Source: Candidatus Bathyarchaeota archaeon (GTDB lineage: Archaea; Thermoproteota; Bathyarchaeia; Bathyarchaeales; DTEX01). From it: 41,737 bases of DNA. The stretch covers positions 1 to 41,737 of the forward strand of contig JAGTRG010000009.1 in assembly GCA_018396435.1 (NCBI GenBank), in the 5' to 3' direction. The notes beneath the pieces are model-generated. The model searched no databases and was not told the origin of the DNA. It was given only the letters and a program-made list of their open reading frames with translations. A program made the translations under genes and the position numbers. Positions 14,906 to 23,471 of this stretch are shown here, piece after piece. Within the stretch, counting starts at the first letter, position 1. Every line of letters begins with the position of its first letter.

Positions 14906-15838
14906 CTAAACTCTGTAGATCGGCACTCCTTCGCTTGGATCCCGCACGATCTTTTTAAATTCTTCAAGAATGCTTTCAGTGATGGCCCCCATTTTTCCCT
15001 CGCCTATTATCCGCTTGTTCACTTCCCTTATGGGCATTATTTCAGCCCCCGTTCCAGTTAGGAAAGCTTCATCGGCACTGTAAAGTTCAGTAACCGTTAG
15101 ATTTCGCTCAATTACCTCATATCCGAGTTTAAATGCTATTTTCTTTACTACGCTTGCAGTAATGCCTGGAAGAGCCCCGCTTGATCTCGGCGGAGTATAT
15201 AGTCTGCCGTCTTTCACAAGGAATATGTTTTCTCCAGTTGCTTCGCATATGTAGCCATGCGCATCTAAAATTATCGCTTCATCAGCCCCCGCATTATTGG
15301 CCTCTATCTTCGCCAGAATACTGTTCAAGTAGTTTAGGGATTTTATTTCATGGGATGTCGCATCAACAGAATCTCTTCTAGTCCAAGAGACCGTGACACT
15401 TATGCCTCTCCTACGCTTCTCCTCATCATAAAGTTTTAGGGCTGGTACCGCTATAATTACAATCGATGGTTTTGAGCATTTTCTAGGATCTAGGCCTAAA
15501 TCTCCAGCACCCCTGGTGACAATAAGCCTAATGTAAGCGTCCTTCAGGTTATTCCTCCTAAGCGTTTCTAGAACAGCCTTGACCATATCTTCCTTGCTCA
15601 GCGGTATATCGAGCATGATTGCATGGGCTGAAGCGTAAAGGCGATCTATATGCTCCTTAAGCTTAAACACTATACCGTCATATGCTCTTATGCCCTCAAA
15701 AACCCCATCGCCGTAAAGAAAACCATGGTCGAAAACTGAAATCTTCGCCTCGCTTCTAGGATGAAAAACTCCATCAATATAAATTAGAAGTTCACTCTTA
15801 AAGAGGGACAAAGCACGCTCACTCCTCATGTTTAGCAT
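14906..15838 (-). CDS. ilvE: Branched-chain amino-acid aminotransferase (class IV)
   Basis: 310 residues. Fold-type IV features: SVFDHGFLYGDGVFEGIRAY at 34-53, PLP lysine Lys166 in SHEIKSLNYLNSILAK, and GYICEATGENIFLV and FLTGTGAEIMPI in the C-terminal half. It makes or degrades leucine, isoleucine and valine with 2-oxoglutarate/glutamate. A minus-strand TATA (AATATATTTA, 15861-15870) about 28 bp before the ATG suggests a leaderless transcript. D-amino-acid aminotransferase or ADC lyase are relatives, but sequence favours BCAT. Confidence 0.88.
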   Translation of the reverse strand: MLNMRSERALSLFKSELLIYIDGVFHPRSEAKISVFDHGFLYGDGVFEGIRAYDGIVFKLKEHIDRLYASAHAIMLDIPLSKEDMVKAVLETLRRNNLKDAYIRLIVTRGAGDLGLDPRKCSKPSIVIIAVPALKLYDEEKRRRGISVTVSWTRRDSVDATSHEIKSLNYLNSILAKIEANNAGADEAIILDAHGYICEATGENIFLVKDGRLYTPPRSSGALPGITASVVKKIAFKLGYEVIERNLTVTELYSADEAFLTGTGAEIMPIREVNKRIIGEGKMGAITESILEEFKKIVRDPSEGVPIYRV

Positions 15839-15874
15839 AAAATAGTTTTATATTAAGGATTAAATATATTTGTT

Positions 15875-17755
15875 TTATCCATAAAAACGCGGCCTCTTCG
15901 ATAATGCTGCTGGAAGCGTTAGCGGCTTAAAGGGTTTACCTTTAGCCTCCTCCTTTATTTCGTCTATCAGCTCCTCCAATTTCATCTTCCTTATTTTCCT
16001 TTCTCCCTTCAGACGCCTGTCCCTAACGGCTAAAATTTTTGTTTCAACCTCTTTTTGACCAACGACAATTATATATGGGACCCATTCCATTTCAGCCTCT
16101 CTGATTTTCTTCTGCATTGTGAGGGGTCTATCATCCCAGTCTGCCCTTATATTTTGACCTATAAGCTTGTCGGCTATTTCTTCAGCCTCCTTGAAGAAGC
16201 TTTCGCTTACGGGAATCACCCTCACCTGCGTCGGGGACAGCCAGAGGGGAAGCATGGGCACTTCTCCCGTTTTCTGCATTCCATAGGCTTTCTCAAGCAA
16301 TGCATATACGTCTCTCTCTATGGCCCCGCTTGGTGAGCAATGTAAAATCAAGGGCGCTCTTTTCTCGCCGCTTTCATCAATATATGTAATTCCATATCTC
16401 TCAGCATTTTCAATATCTATCTGGTCTGTCGATAATGCTGAAGCCTTATCAAGGTTATCAACGAAGTTAAATTCCCATTTGAAGACAAAGTAAAAGAAGC
16501 GTTCGTCCCACATTTCGGCGAGAACCGGTTTACCAACTAGGCTGACAAGTGAGATTATAAAGTCCCTGTTTTCTGAAAGGAAATCTCTTGTAAATCTTAC
16601 CGCCAACTCATAGTCGTCACGTTTTAACCCTATGCCCTCAAGCGTTTCCATGCTGAGCTTAAATCTCTTGATAAGCTCCTCCTTCGCCTGCTCCATGTTT
16701 GCGCATAAGGCGTGGCAATCAGGCATTGTGAATGCTCTAAGCCTTCTCAGCCCAGCCAGCTCGCCGCTTTTCTCCCTTCTAAAGCTGTAATGCGTCAGCT
16801 CATATATTTTAAGCGGCAGATGCCTGTATGATATCTGCGCATCATGAAGCATGAGGAATTGTCCAAAGCATGCGCTGAAACGTAGGAATAAATCTTTATC
16901 CTCGGACTTAACGATGTATTGGCGGGCTGGGAACCTATGCAAGTAATTCGCTAGCGCCGGATGCTCAAGGTCGTACATTATTGGGGTTTCAACCTTTAGA
17001 GCGCCGTACTCGATTACCTTGTTAGTGACAAACTCCTCAATCAGCGACTTAATTAAGTTGCCCTTCGGGTACCATCTGAAGTTACCCGGGTCGCTTGCGT
17101 CCTCATAATCGGCAATCTCGAGCTTCCTCATCAACGACACATGCGGAGGAGTCTGCTGAGCGGCTCTGGACTTTGAAATCTCATAGTTAGCAAATTTCCT
17201 CAAGTTTTCATATCCTGTGAAGTCAAATTCCTCAACCGGAACCATGGCTCCATCCGGCTTTATAATGAACCAAGATGATTTTATCTTCTCCTCAGCTTCT
17301 AAAGCCCTTGAAACAACCTCTTTTTTCTCCGCTGCCTTCTCTTTTTCCGGAGAAATGCTTCTGAACTGTTCAGCCAACGGATGGCCTTTAACCGATATTG
17401 AGAACGCTTTACACCAGCCGAACGGCGCTCTATAGGCTTCTATGCCTAGGCTCTCAGCGTAAGCCTTCATTTCATTCAGTATCCTGAGGGCTTCGGAGGG
17501 GCTTGCTAATTCGGCGCTTAAATGCGCATATGGATATATAAGTATGCGGTTGGACTTCACCCGACTAAGAAACTCCTTAACCTCATTTATTGCCACGTAA
17601 GCTGTTTCTAGGCTATCACCGCTTTCAACACAAGTGAAGAGAACAACCAAGTCTTCTAAGCGGTAAGTCCTCTGCTCAATCTCCTCAGCAAGCGAAGACT
17701 CCTTCTCGATCGGCCGATACTCAATAAAGGATGAGTGAAGCTGCAGTATTCTCAA
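15875..17755 (-). CDS. thrS: Threonyl-tRNA synthetase, archaeal type with N-terminal editing domain
   Basis: 626 residues. The first 145 residues (MRILQLHSSFIEYRP onward) form the archaeal D-aminoacyl-deacylase-like editing domain that replaces the bacterial TGS/SAD region. The class II core has the motif 2 region YSFRREKSGELAGLRRLRAF, TMPDCHALC, and motif 3 CSPSGAIERDVYALLE, with an anticodon-binding domain from about 510. It carries editing and catalytic parts in one chain, unlike the split enzymes of some Crenarchaeota. Start is TTG. A TATA-like TTTATTTATC lies near 17815-17824. Confidence 0.93.
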   Translation of the reverse strand: MRILQLHSSFIEYRPIEKESSLAEEIEQRTYRLEDLVVLFTCVESGDSLETAYVAINEVKEFLSRVKSNRILIYPYAHLSAELASPSEALRILNEMKAYAESLGIEAYRAPFGWCKAFSISVKGHPLAEQFRSISPEKEKAAEKKEVVSRALEAEEKIKSSWFIIKPDGAMVPVEEFDFTGYENLRKFANYEISKSRAAQQTPPHVSLMRKLEIADYEDASDPGNFRWYPKGNLIKSLIEEFVTNKVIEYGALKVETPIMYDLEHPALANYLHRFPARQYIVKSEDKDLFLRFSACFGQFLMLHDAQISYRHLPLKIYELTHYSFRREKSGELAGLRRLRAFTMPDCHALCANMEQAKEELIKRFKLSMETLEGIGLKRDDYELAVRFTRDFLSENRDFIISLVSLVGKPVLAEMWDERFFYFVFKWEFNFVDNLDKASALSTDQIDIENAERYGITYIDESGEKRAPLILHCSPSGAIERDVYALLEKAYGMQKTGEVPMLPLWLSPTQVRVIPVSESFFKEAEEIADKLIGQNIRADWDDRPLTMQKKIREAEMEWVPYIIVVGQKEVETKILAVRDRRLKGERKIRKMKLEELIDEIKEEAKGKPFKPLTLPAALSKRPRFYG

Positions 17756-17855
17756 GGCTTAAACACCACATTGCGCTTAAACCAGCAAGTTTACGATAAT
17801 GATGAATTAGACTAGATAAATAAATATTTTCACGAACTTGAATCATGCTGAAAAA

Positions 17856-18068
17856 TTATGGTATGGAAGTTCTTCTCCACTTATCAATCATTCTATCCTT
17901 CCTAGTTGCCTTCTTATACTCTTTATAGTGCATCTTGCAAAGGTAAACCCTTCGGCCTCCCTTAACCTTTAAGCCAGCTGAATAAACCTTTTCAAAGTCC
18001 AGCGAACGGGCAGCCTCGTTGCTGCATCCTTCAACGCTGCATTTAGCGCCTTTTGAGATTCGCCCCAT
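17856..18068 (-). CDS. Small basic zinc-finger-like protein
   Basis: 70 residues from ATG 18068, chosen because GGGAT lies 8 nt upstream and GTG 18074 would be too close. Cys pair CSVEGC near the N-terminus and C..H (LCKMHYKEY) in the second half could ligate one zinc ion. The C-terminus is very basic (KKATRKDRMIDKWRR), suggesting nucleic-acid binding. I recall similar short proteins in TACK archaea but know no function. It lies alone between thrS and pfkB on the same strand. Confidence 0.65.
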   Translation of the reverse strand: MGRISKGAKCSVEGCSNEAARSLDFEKVYSAGLKVKGGRRVYLCKMHYKEYKKATRKDRMIDKWRRTSIP

Positions 18069-18139
18069 CGACACACATCCCTCGATTGCTGCTTAAAGAG
18101 TCCGGCATCCTACATTTGCAGTGCGGTTATCACTTACAT

Positions 18140-19057
18140 TTACAATTGAAGTTTTAAAGTTTTTTCATATATCGGAGCCGCCCGTCTATAAATTTCCCTA
18201 CTACCCCTAAATCCCTTAGGTCCAATTTTCTCTATCACAAAGGATGCTGCTGCGGCACCAACACATGTGCACCATAAAGGATCAGCGTTCCTAAGATATT
18301 CAGCTATGAAAGCCCCTATAAATACGTCTCCAGCGCCGGTTAGATCTAGAATTATCTTAGATTTGGCGGGCGGAACCATGTAGAACTTATTGCCGAACGA
18401 TAGCAGCGAACCTTTTCCACCCATCGTTGCAATTGCCACTTCGATACCGTAGCTTTTAACTTTATCTATGGCTTCGGTAACCCTTTCCCTTCCAGTTAGG
18501 GCCTTAATCTCATTCTCTGAAGACTTAAAAATATTGATGCGCCTAAGAAAACTTAAATCATCTATCATCTGTAAACTCATTTTCCCATCATCATTAAATT
18601 TTCTAAGTAAACCCTGCGGGTCAAGGGAGACGATGGGCGTCATGCTGCTCACCATTTCTATTAAATCAACCGAAATCTCATTAGCTATCGGAGAAACATG
18701 AACAGATCTAGCCTTTATTGAGGGAGATAAATCTTCGGTGCTTATCGGCGGGGCCCTGCTCCTTAGAATCAAATCTCTCTCTCCTCCGTGATAATATTTA
18801 AGCATGAAGCTCGTTGTTTGGGAATTTTCAGATATTTTTAGGCCTGAGAGGTCAACGCCTTGCTCTCTAAGCCATTTAACATATTTCGCCGGGAAATCCC
18901 CTCCGACTTTAGATATAACTGAGACTGATGCGCCCATTTTTTTAGCCGCTAATGATGTGTATGTCGGAGGTCCGCCTAGCGTCTTCCTAGGCCTCGGTGA
19001 ACCTGGAAGGAAAATGAGATCTAATGCGAAATGCCCTATTGTTATTATGTCAAACAT
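18140..19057 (-). CDS. PfkB-family carbohydrate/nucleoside kinase
   Basis: 305 residues. Ribokinase-like fold with N-terminal TLGGPPTYTSLAAKKMGA (26-43), IFKSSENEIKALTG in the middle and the PfkB signature DLTGAGDVFIGAFIAEY with catalytic Asp244 as the base. The family phosphorylates sugars or nucleosides with ATP. The two-glycine GGPPTY region varies among sugar and nucleoside kinases and does not settle the substrate. It follows the DUF554 gene by 15 bp, so it may be read through from the liv cluster. Specific substrate unknown. Confidence 0.85.
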   Translation of the reverse strand: MFDIITIGHFALDLIFLPGSPRPRKTLGGPPTYTSLAAKKMGASVSVISKVGGDFPAKYVKWLREQGVDLSGLKISENSQTTSFMLKYYHGGERDLILRSRAPPISTEDLSPSIKARSVHVSPIANEISVDLIEMVSSMTPIVSLDPQGLLRKFNDDGKMSLQMIDDLSFLRRINIFKSSENEIKALTGRERVTEAIDKVKSYGIEVAIATMGGKGSLLSFGNKFYMVPPAKSKIILDLTGAGDVFIGAFIAEYLRNADPLWCTCVGAAAASFVIEKIGPKGFRGSREIYRRAAPIYEKTLKLQL

Positions 19058-19072
19058 TGCTAATCTAGCCCT

Positions 19073-19771
19073 TTACCCCATTAATTCTATAAATAATGGC
19101 AGCAGATAAACGATGATTGCGGAGATCAACAGTGAGGGTAGGAGATTTGCAACCCTTATTTTCTTTATCTCCAGAATATTTATTCCAAGCCCAATTAGGA
19201 TTATGCCGCCTGTAGCGCTGAGCTCGTTTATAACTGCTTCTGTGAAGAATGATCTTGACAGTGATGCCAACAATGTTATCCCACCTTGAAAAAGGAAGAG
19301 CGGTATCGCTGAGAAAAGGACGCCTATGCCTAAAACTGATGCAAGGGATATTGATGCAAAACAGTCAAGCATGGATTTAGCATATAGAATCGATGGGTTC
19401 CCCTTCAACCCATCCTCTATCGAACCAACAATAGTCATTGAGCCCATGCAGAAAATTAGGAAAGCAGTTATGAAGCCCTCGACAAATTTATCCTCTTTAG
19501 AGCTAAGCTTCGATTTAACGAAGTTTCCGAAACCCTCAATGTGCTTTTCAATATCTATGGCTTCGCCTATAATAGCCCCAATTAGCATGCTAAAAAACAA
19601 TGCAACCAAATTGCCGGTTCTTAACGACATATGAAAACCGATGAAAAGCGTCACGAGCCCTATGCCTTGAAAAACGATGCTCTTAATTCTATCGGGAAAA
19701 CTCCCGCGTAAGCCTAACCCTATTAAACTGCCAATTATCACCGCAATGGCATTTACCAATGTTCCTTGCAT
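19073..19771 (-). CDS. DUF554 membrane protein
   Basis: 232 residues from ATG 19771; an upstream ATG at 19825 adds 18 residues that the family lacks. It starts MQGTLVNAIAVIIGSLIG, the standard DUF554 opening, and has about seven hydrophobic segments with the conserved FCMGSMTIVGSIEDGL and ATGGIILIGLGINIL. DUF554 proteins are small integral membrane proteins, proposed transporters with unknown cargo. It lies directly downstream of livF, which may hint at a link with amino-acid traffic (inference). Confidence 0.85.
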   Translation of the reverse strand: MQGTLVNAIAVIIGSLIGLGLRGSFPDRIKSIVFQGIGLVTLFIGFHMSLRTGNLVALFFSMLIGAIIGEAIDIEKHIEGFGNFVKSKLSSKEDKFVEGFITAFLIFCMGSMTIVGSIEDGLKGNPSILYAKSMLDCFASISLASVLGIGVLFSAIPLFLFQGGITLLASLSRSFFTEAVINELSATGGIILIGLGINILEIKKIRVANLLPSLLISAIIVYLLPLFIELMG

Positions 19772-19828
19772 AGAATAAAATAATTGCGAAAGGATTGAAA
19801 AGATTTTTGAAATTGAAAAGTTCAAAAT

Positions 19829-20533
19829 TCACTTGAAGTAAAGCTGCTCGAGGTCCTTTTTCATGAGGAGATTAGCTGAGGAATCGTGGGCTACGATTCT
19901 TCCCCCGGCAAGCACATAGGCTCTATCGGATATTTTCAGGGCGATTTTAGCGTTCTGCTCAACCATAATTACCGTTGTTCCCCGCTCTTTTATTTCCTGG
20001 ATCTTGCCGGCTAATAGGCTTGCCGCTTTAGGCGCCAAACCAGCTGTTGGTTCATCGCACAATAGGAGTTTAGGTCTAAGCATTAATGCCCTAGCGACCG
20101 CAAGCATCTGTCTCTCTCCACCGCTGAGTGTTTTAGCTAGGTTATGTCTTCTCCTCTCTATTTCTGGAAATATTTTAAAGATCTCCTCGATATCTTTCCT
20201 TAAATCTTTGTCCCTTCTCAAGTAGGCGCCGAGCATCAGGTTCTCCTCAACAGTGAAGTTTGGGAATATATTTTGCTGCTGCGGCGAGTAACCTATTCCC
20301 GCATTCGCGATTTTATCGGGGCTTTTACCCCTAATATTTATGCCATTAAATTTTATATCCCCCTCGAAGACATCGGCTAATCCGAATATTGTATTTAATA
20401 AGGTCGTTTTACCCGCGCCATTCGGCCCAAGAAGCGAAACTATTTCGCCATTATCAGCATACATATTTATGTTTTCAAGCACAACCATCTTTCCATATCC
20501 TGATGAAACACTATTTAATTCGAGAAGCACCAT
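19829..20533 (-). CDS. livF: Branched-chain amino-acid ABC transporter ATPase LivF
   Basis: 234 residues from ATG 20533. Walker A GPNGAGKTT, signature LSGGERQMLAVARALM, Walker B LLLCDEPTAGLAP and the H-loop replaced region VIMVEQN typical of LivF. The ATG lies one base after the livG stop codon, with GGTGGTG upstream, which fixes the start over TTG 20548. With LivG it powers import through LivH/LivM. Confidence 0.93.
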   Translation of the reverse strand: MVLLELNSVSSGYGKMVVLENINMYADNGEIVSLLGPNGAGKTTLLNTIFGLADVFEGDIKFNGINIRGKSPDKIANAGIGYSPQQQNIFPNFTVEENLMLGAYLRRDKDLRKDIEEIFKIFPEIERRRHNLAKTLSGGERQMLAVARALMLRPKLLLCDEPTAGLAPKAASLLAGKIQEIKERGTTVIMVEQNAKIALKISDRAYVLAGGRIVAHDSSANLLMKKDLEQLYFK

Positions 20534-20534
20534 C

Positions 20535-21296
20535 TTAAGCACCACCAATATAAGCTTCTATTACCTTAGGGTCTGAGGCTACTTCCTCAGGGGTCCCCTC
20601 GGAGAGAAGTCTCCCCATATGCAGGACATACACGTAATCCACGTAATCGAATAACAAATCTATCCTATGTTCAATAATAAAGAAGGTTAAATTATACGTC
20701 TTTCTTAGATAATTTATATATTCAAATAGATTTTTTCCCACCGCGTAATGCACGCCCGCCGTCGGCTCATCTAAAAGTATCAATTTAGCTCTTCCAAGTA
20801 TACCCTTACTTGTCTCAACCATCTTAACATGACCCCCAGAAAGATCCGATGCAAACATTTTATAAAGGCCGTCCATATCGAACTCTTTCAGTAAATTCTT
20901 AACCTCATTAGCTAGCTGTATCTCCTCGTTTAACCATGTTTTTCTTAAGGGCGCCTTTAACAGGCTCTCACCCTTCTGGCCTTTAGGGCTCAGCATCATA
21001 TTTTCTAAGGTTGTTAGCGGTCCGAAAAGTCTCGGGGTCTGGAATGTTCTCGCTATCCCCATGTTATATACTTCATCGGGGTTTAATCCGTCTATTCGCT
21101 TTCCCTCAAAATATACGCTGCCGAAGTCTGGCTTATAAAATCCGGTTATGACATTGAAGAGCGTGCTTTTACCGCTGCCATTAGGGCCTATTAGCCCCGT
21201 TACGGAACCCCTTTTAACCTCGAGACTTACATCCTTGAGAGCTTCTACGCCACCGAACTTTTTACTCACGTTTTGAACCCTTAATATCGGGTCCAT
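20535..21296 (-). CDS. livG: Branched-chain amino-acid ABC transporter ATPase LivG
   Basis: 253 residues from ATG 21296. Walker A GPNGSGKSTLFNVITG, the LivG-typical FQTPRLF, signature LSGGHVKMVE (an unusual H after LSGG where Q is common), Walker B LILLDEPTAGV and the IEHRIDLLFD H-loop. The ribosome binding site GGGAGGG (21306-21312) lies 9 nt before ATG 21296, deciding against TTG 21314. Its start overlaps livM by 35 nt. Confidence 0.93.
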   Translation of the reverse strand: MDPILRVQNVSKKFGGVEALKDVSLEVKRGSVTGLIGPNGSGKSTLFNVITGFYKPDFGSVYFEGKRIDGLNPDEVYNMGIARTFQTPRLFGPLTTLENMMLSPKGQKGESLLKAPLRKTWLNEEIQLANEVKNLLKEFDMDGLYKMFASDLSGGHVKMVETSKGILGRAKLILLDEPTAGVHYAVGKNLFEYINYLRKTYNLTFFIIEHRIDLLFDYVDYVYVLHMGRLLSEGTPEEVASDPKVIEAYIGGA

Positions 21297-22404
21297 AACC
21301 TGTTTCCCTCCCAATCAGCCAATAGATCGCCCTCTTTAAGTAGTTTATTATCCTTAAGATTGCAGCTATTAACTTCCTCCTGGTTTCGCCATATGCTCCA
21401 AAAATCTTCCACGCCTCTGTTTTTATAGGTTTTTCAGCGATTATTCCCTTTGGTTTATACATTAATATTATAACTATTAGAGCTCCAGTTATCATCCATC
21501 TGAAATAATTTGGATCAATTGGTAGATCTGAAAAAAGAAAGTTTAGAATTGATGTTACCCTATTAAGCAGGGAGAAAACTGATGCCCCCAATAGCGCTCC
21601 AAAATTGTTTCCTCTTCCACCAAGTATAACCATGCTCCAAACCTCAAATGTAACGGCTGTAATAAACATATCAGGGGTTACTGCTCCAAGATAGAAAGCA
21701 TAAAGGGCGCCAGCAACACCGCTTATGCCTGAGGCAACAAAGAGGAGCCTGGCCTTAATTTGCGGAACTGGTTTACCAATACATAACGACGCTGTTTCAT
21801 CCTCCCTAATGGATTTTAGAACCCTACCATAGGGTGAGTTGGCCAAAAGTTCAAAGTAGATGAGAACCCCGATTAAAATGGCTAATGTTAAGATTAAGAA
21901 TGAAGTATTTTTTATTGCCGAGTCAGGGATCCACGCGAATGGATGTGGTATTCCAAGCATACCATATGCTCCTCCAGTTGGCGCGAAATGCTTCATAAAG
22001 ACTCTGAGCATCTCCCCAAAGCTAAGTATCGTTATTCCTAAAAAAGCTGGTCCAACTCTTAATGTGGGATAAGAAACTAGATATCCGGCTAAACCGGCTA
22101 TAAGGAAAGCCAAAATCAATGAAAGTATAAATACCGATATATTTAGCCACGGTGTTTTTCCGGCGACCCTTCCCATGGCTATTATGGCTTCTGGGCTATA
22201 AATAGGATAATTATAGCCGTAAATTGTGAGGAAAATTGTTATTGATGTGTAGCCTGCAACGAAGGCACCTATGCCGTAGAAGGCTACAAGTCCAAAGTTT
22301 GCCATGCCAGCGTAGCCGACCTCCATATTTAAGCATAGGGATAGAATCGCATATATCCCGAAGAGTGGAAGCCAAGATATTAAAAAGCTCAAAATGTCAA
22401 ACAT
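21262..22404 (-). CDS. livM: Branched-chain amino-acid ABC transporter permease LivM
   Basis: 380 residues with about nine to ten membrane segments. The conserved cytoplasmic loop GRVLKSIREDETASLCIG and EVWSMVILGGRGNNFGALLGA are LivM hallmarks. An N-terminal SLCLNMEVGYAGMANFG is also typical. It pairs with LivH to form the channel. The C-terminal tail (about 330-380) is a cytoplasmic, basic extension. The start overlaps the livH stop by 8 nt. Confidence 0.93.
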   Translation of the reverse strand: MFDILSFLISWLPLFGIYAILSLCLNMEVGYAGMANFGLVAFYGIGAFVAGYTSITIFLTIYGYNYPIYSPEAIIAMGRVAGKTPWLNISVFILSLILAFLIAGLAGYLVSYPTLRVGPAFLGITILSFGEMLRVFMKHFAPTGGAYGMLGIPHPFAWIPDSAIKNTSFLILTLAILIGVLIYFELLANSPYGRVLKSIREDETASLCIGKPVPQIKARLLFVASGISGVAGALYAFYLGAVTPDMFITAVTFEVWSMVILGGRGNNFGALLGASVFSLLNRVTSILNFLFSDLPIDPNYFRWMITGALIVIILMYKPKGIIAEKPIKTEAWKIFGAYGETRRKLIAAILRIINYLKRAIYWLIGRETGYGPDIKGSKRE

Positions 22405-23374
22405 TCTTCTTTACCTCCCGCTGAAAAACCCTAAATATGCTTCTAAGCCTATATCTGTAAGGTAACCCTCCACCTGCCCCGGCTGGGGGCCTGATTAGTA
22501 TAGTCAGTAACAGAACAAAGAATGATAGGAATGGGCGGAAGCTCAATTCGACCCCCAAATAACGGTTGAGGAAGACTATCAGCAAGTTCTCAGTTGATGA
22601 AATTATTACCGATCCAACGAATGTTATGGGAAGGCTGATTAAGCCTCCGATGACGGAGCATGCGAAAACCTGCAATATAACGTTGTCTCCAGTTTCAGGA
22701 GAAACATAAGCGAACAGTGACCATGCGAAGCCGCCAATGGCCGCAACGCCCCCTGAGATAGCCCATGTCACCAATAGTGTTTTATCTCTCGATATGCCTG
22801 TTATCTGTGCTAGTTCAGGGTTGTCAGCGATCGCCCTAATAGCCATACCAACCTTAGTTTTTGTTAAGAAGAATGCGAGAAGACTGAATGTTGCGGCGGT
22901 TAATGATATAATAAGTATGAGTTTTGCGTCTATATCCATACCCATAAAAGATATTAAGCGAGGAATCTCTAGGTTCGGACTTGTATAGAATATAGGTGTC
23001 ATCCAAGCTTTTTGTAGAGTCCCTAGAACGGCGTAAAACGCGTACTTAATAAAGATCCATAAGCCCATTGAGGCTATCATTAATGTAACCGGTGTAGATT
23101 TCTTCTTAATTAATGGTGAAAAGACAAATGTATGGCTTGCCATGGCTATTATAGCGCCGGTCGCAAATGATGCTGAGACCGCTAGGATGGGAGATATTTT
23201 TATTCCAAAACCTTTAGCTATAAGAACTGGAATATATGCGCCAATCGTCACATATACGCCGTGAGCGAAATTAAGAACCTTACTCGTTCTATAGCTTAGT
23301 GTTAGTGGTACCGCCATTAAACCATAAATGCACGCGTACCATACTGTATTAATTAACTCCGTTGTCATCTCCAA
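22397..23374 (-). CDS. livH: Branched-chain amino-acid ABC transporter permease LivH
   Basis: 325 residues, about eight membrane segments. Typical LivH features: LTLSYRTSKVLNFAHGVYVTIGAY near the start, the coupling loop GMAIRAIADNPELAQITGI, and the C-terminal ILLTILIRPPAG. Start is TTG 23374 or ATG 23368. A 97-bp gap separates it from livK and holds an internal TATA-like GAATAAATATG, so permease genes could have their own promoter or depend on processing after livK. Confidence 0.93.
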   Translation of the reverse strand: MEMTTELINTVWYACIYGLMAVPLTLSYRTSKVLNFAHGVYVTIGAYIPVLIAKGFGIKISPILAVSASFATGAIIAMASHTFVFSPLIKKKSTPVTLMIASMGLWIFIKYAFYAVLGTLQKAWMTPIFYTSPNLEIPRLISFMGMDIDAKLILIISLTAATFSLLAFFLTKTKVGMAIRAIADNPELAQITGISRDKTLLVTWAISGGVAAIGGFAWSLFAYVSPETGDNVILQVFACSVIGGLISLPITFVGSVIISSTENLLIVFLNRYLGVELSFRPFLSFFVLLLTILIRPPAGAGGGLPYRYRLRSIFRVFQREVKKNV

Positions 23375-23471
23375 TTAATTCATACCCCGTATGAACAGCA
23401 TATTTATTCGACAAGTCTTCCATTTCATTTGTCATTAAATTCAATAAATAAATGGAGGGGGTTTAATAGTT

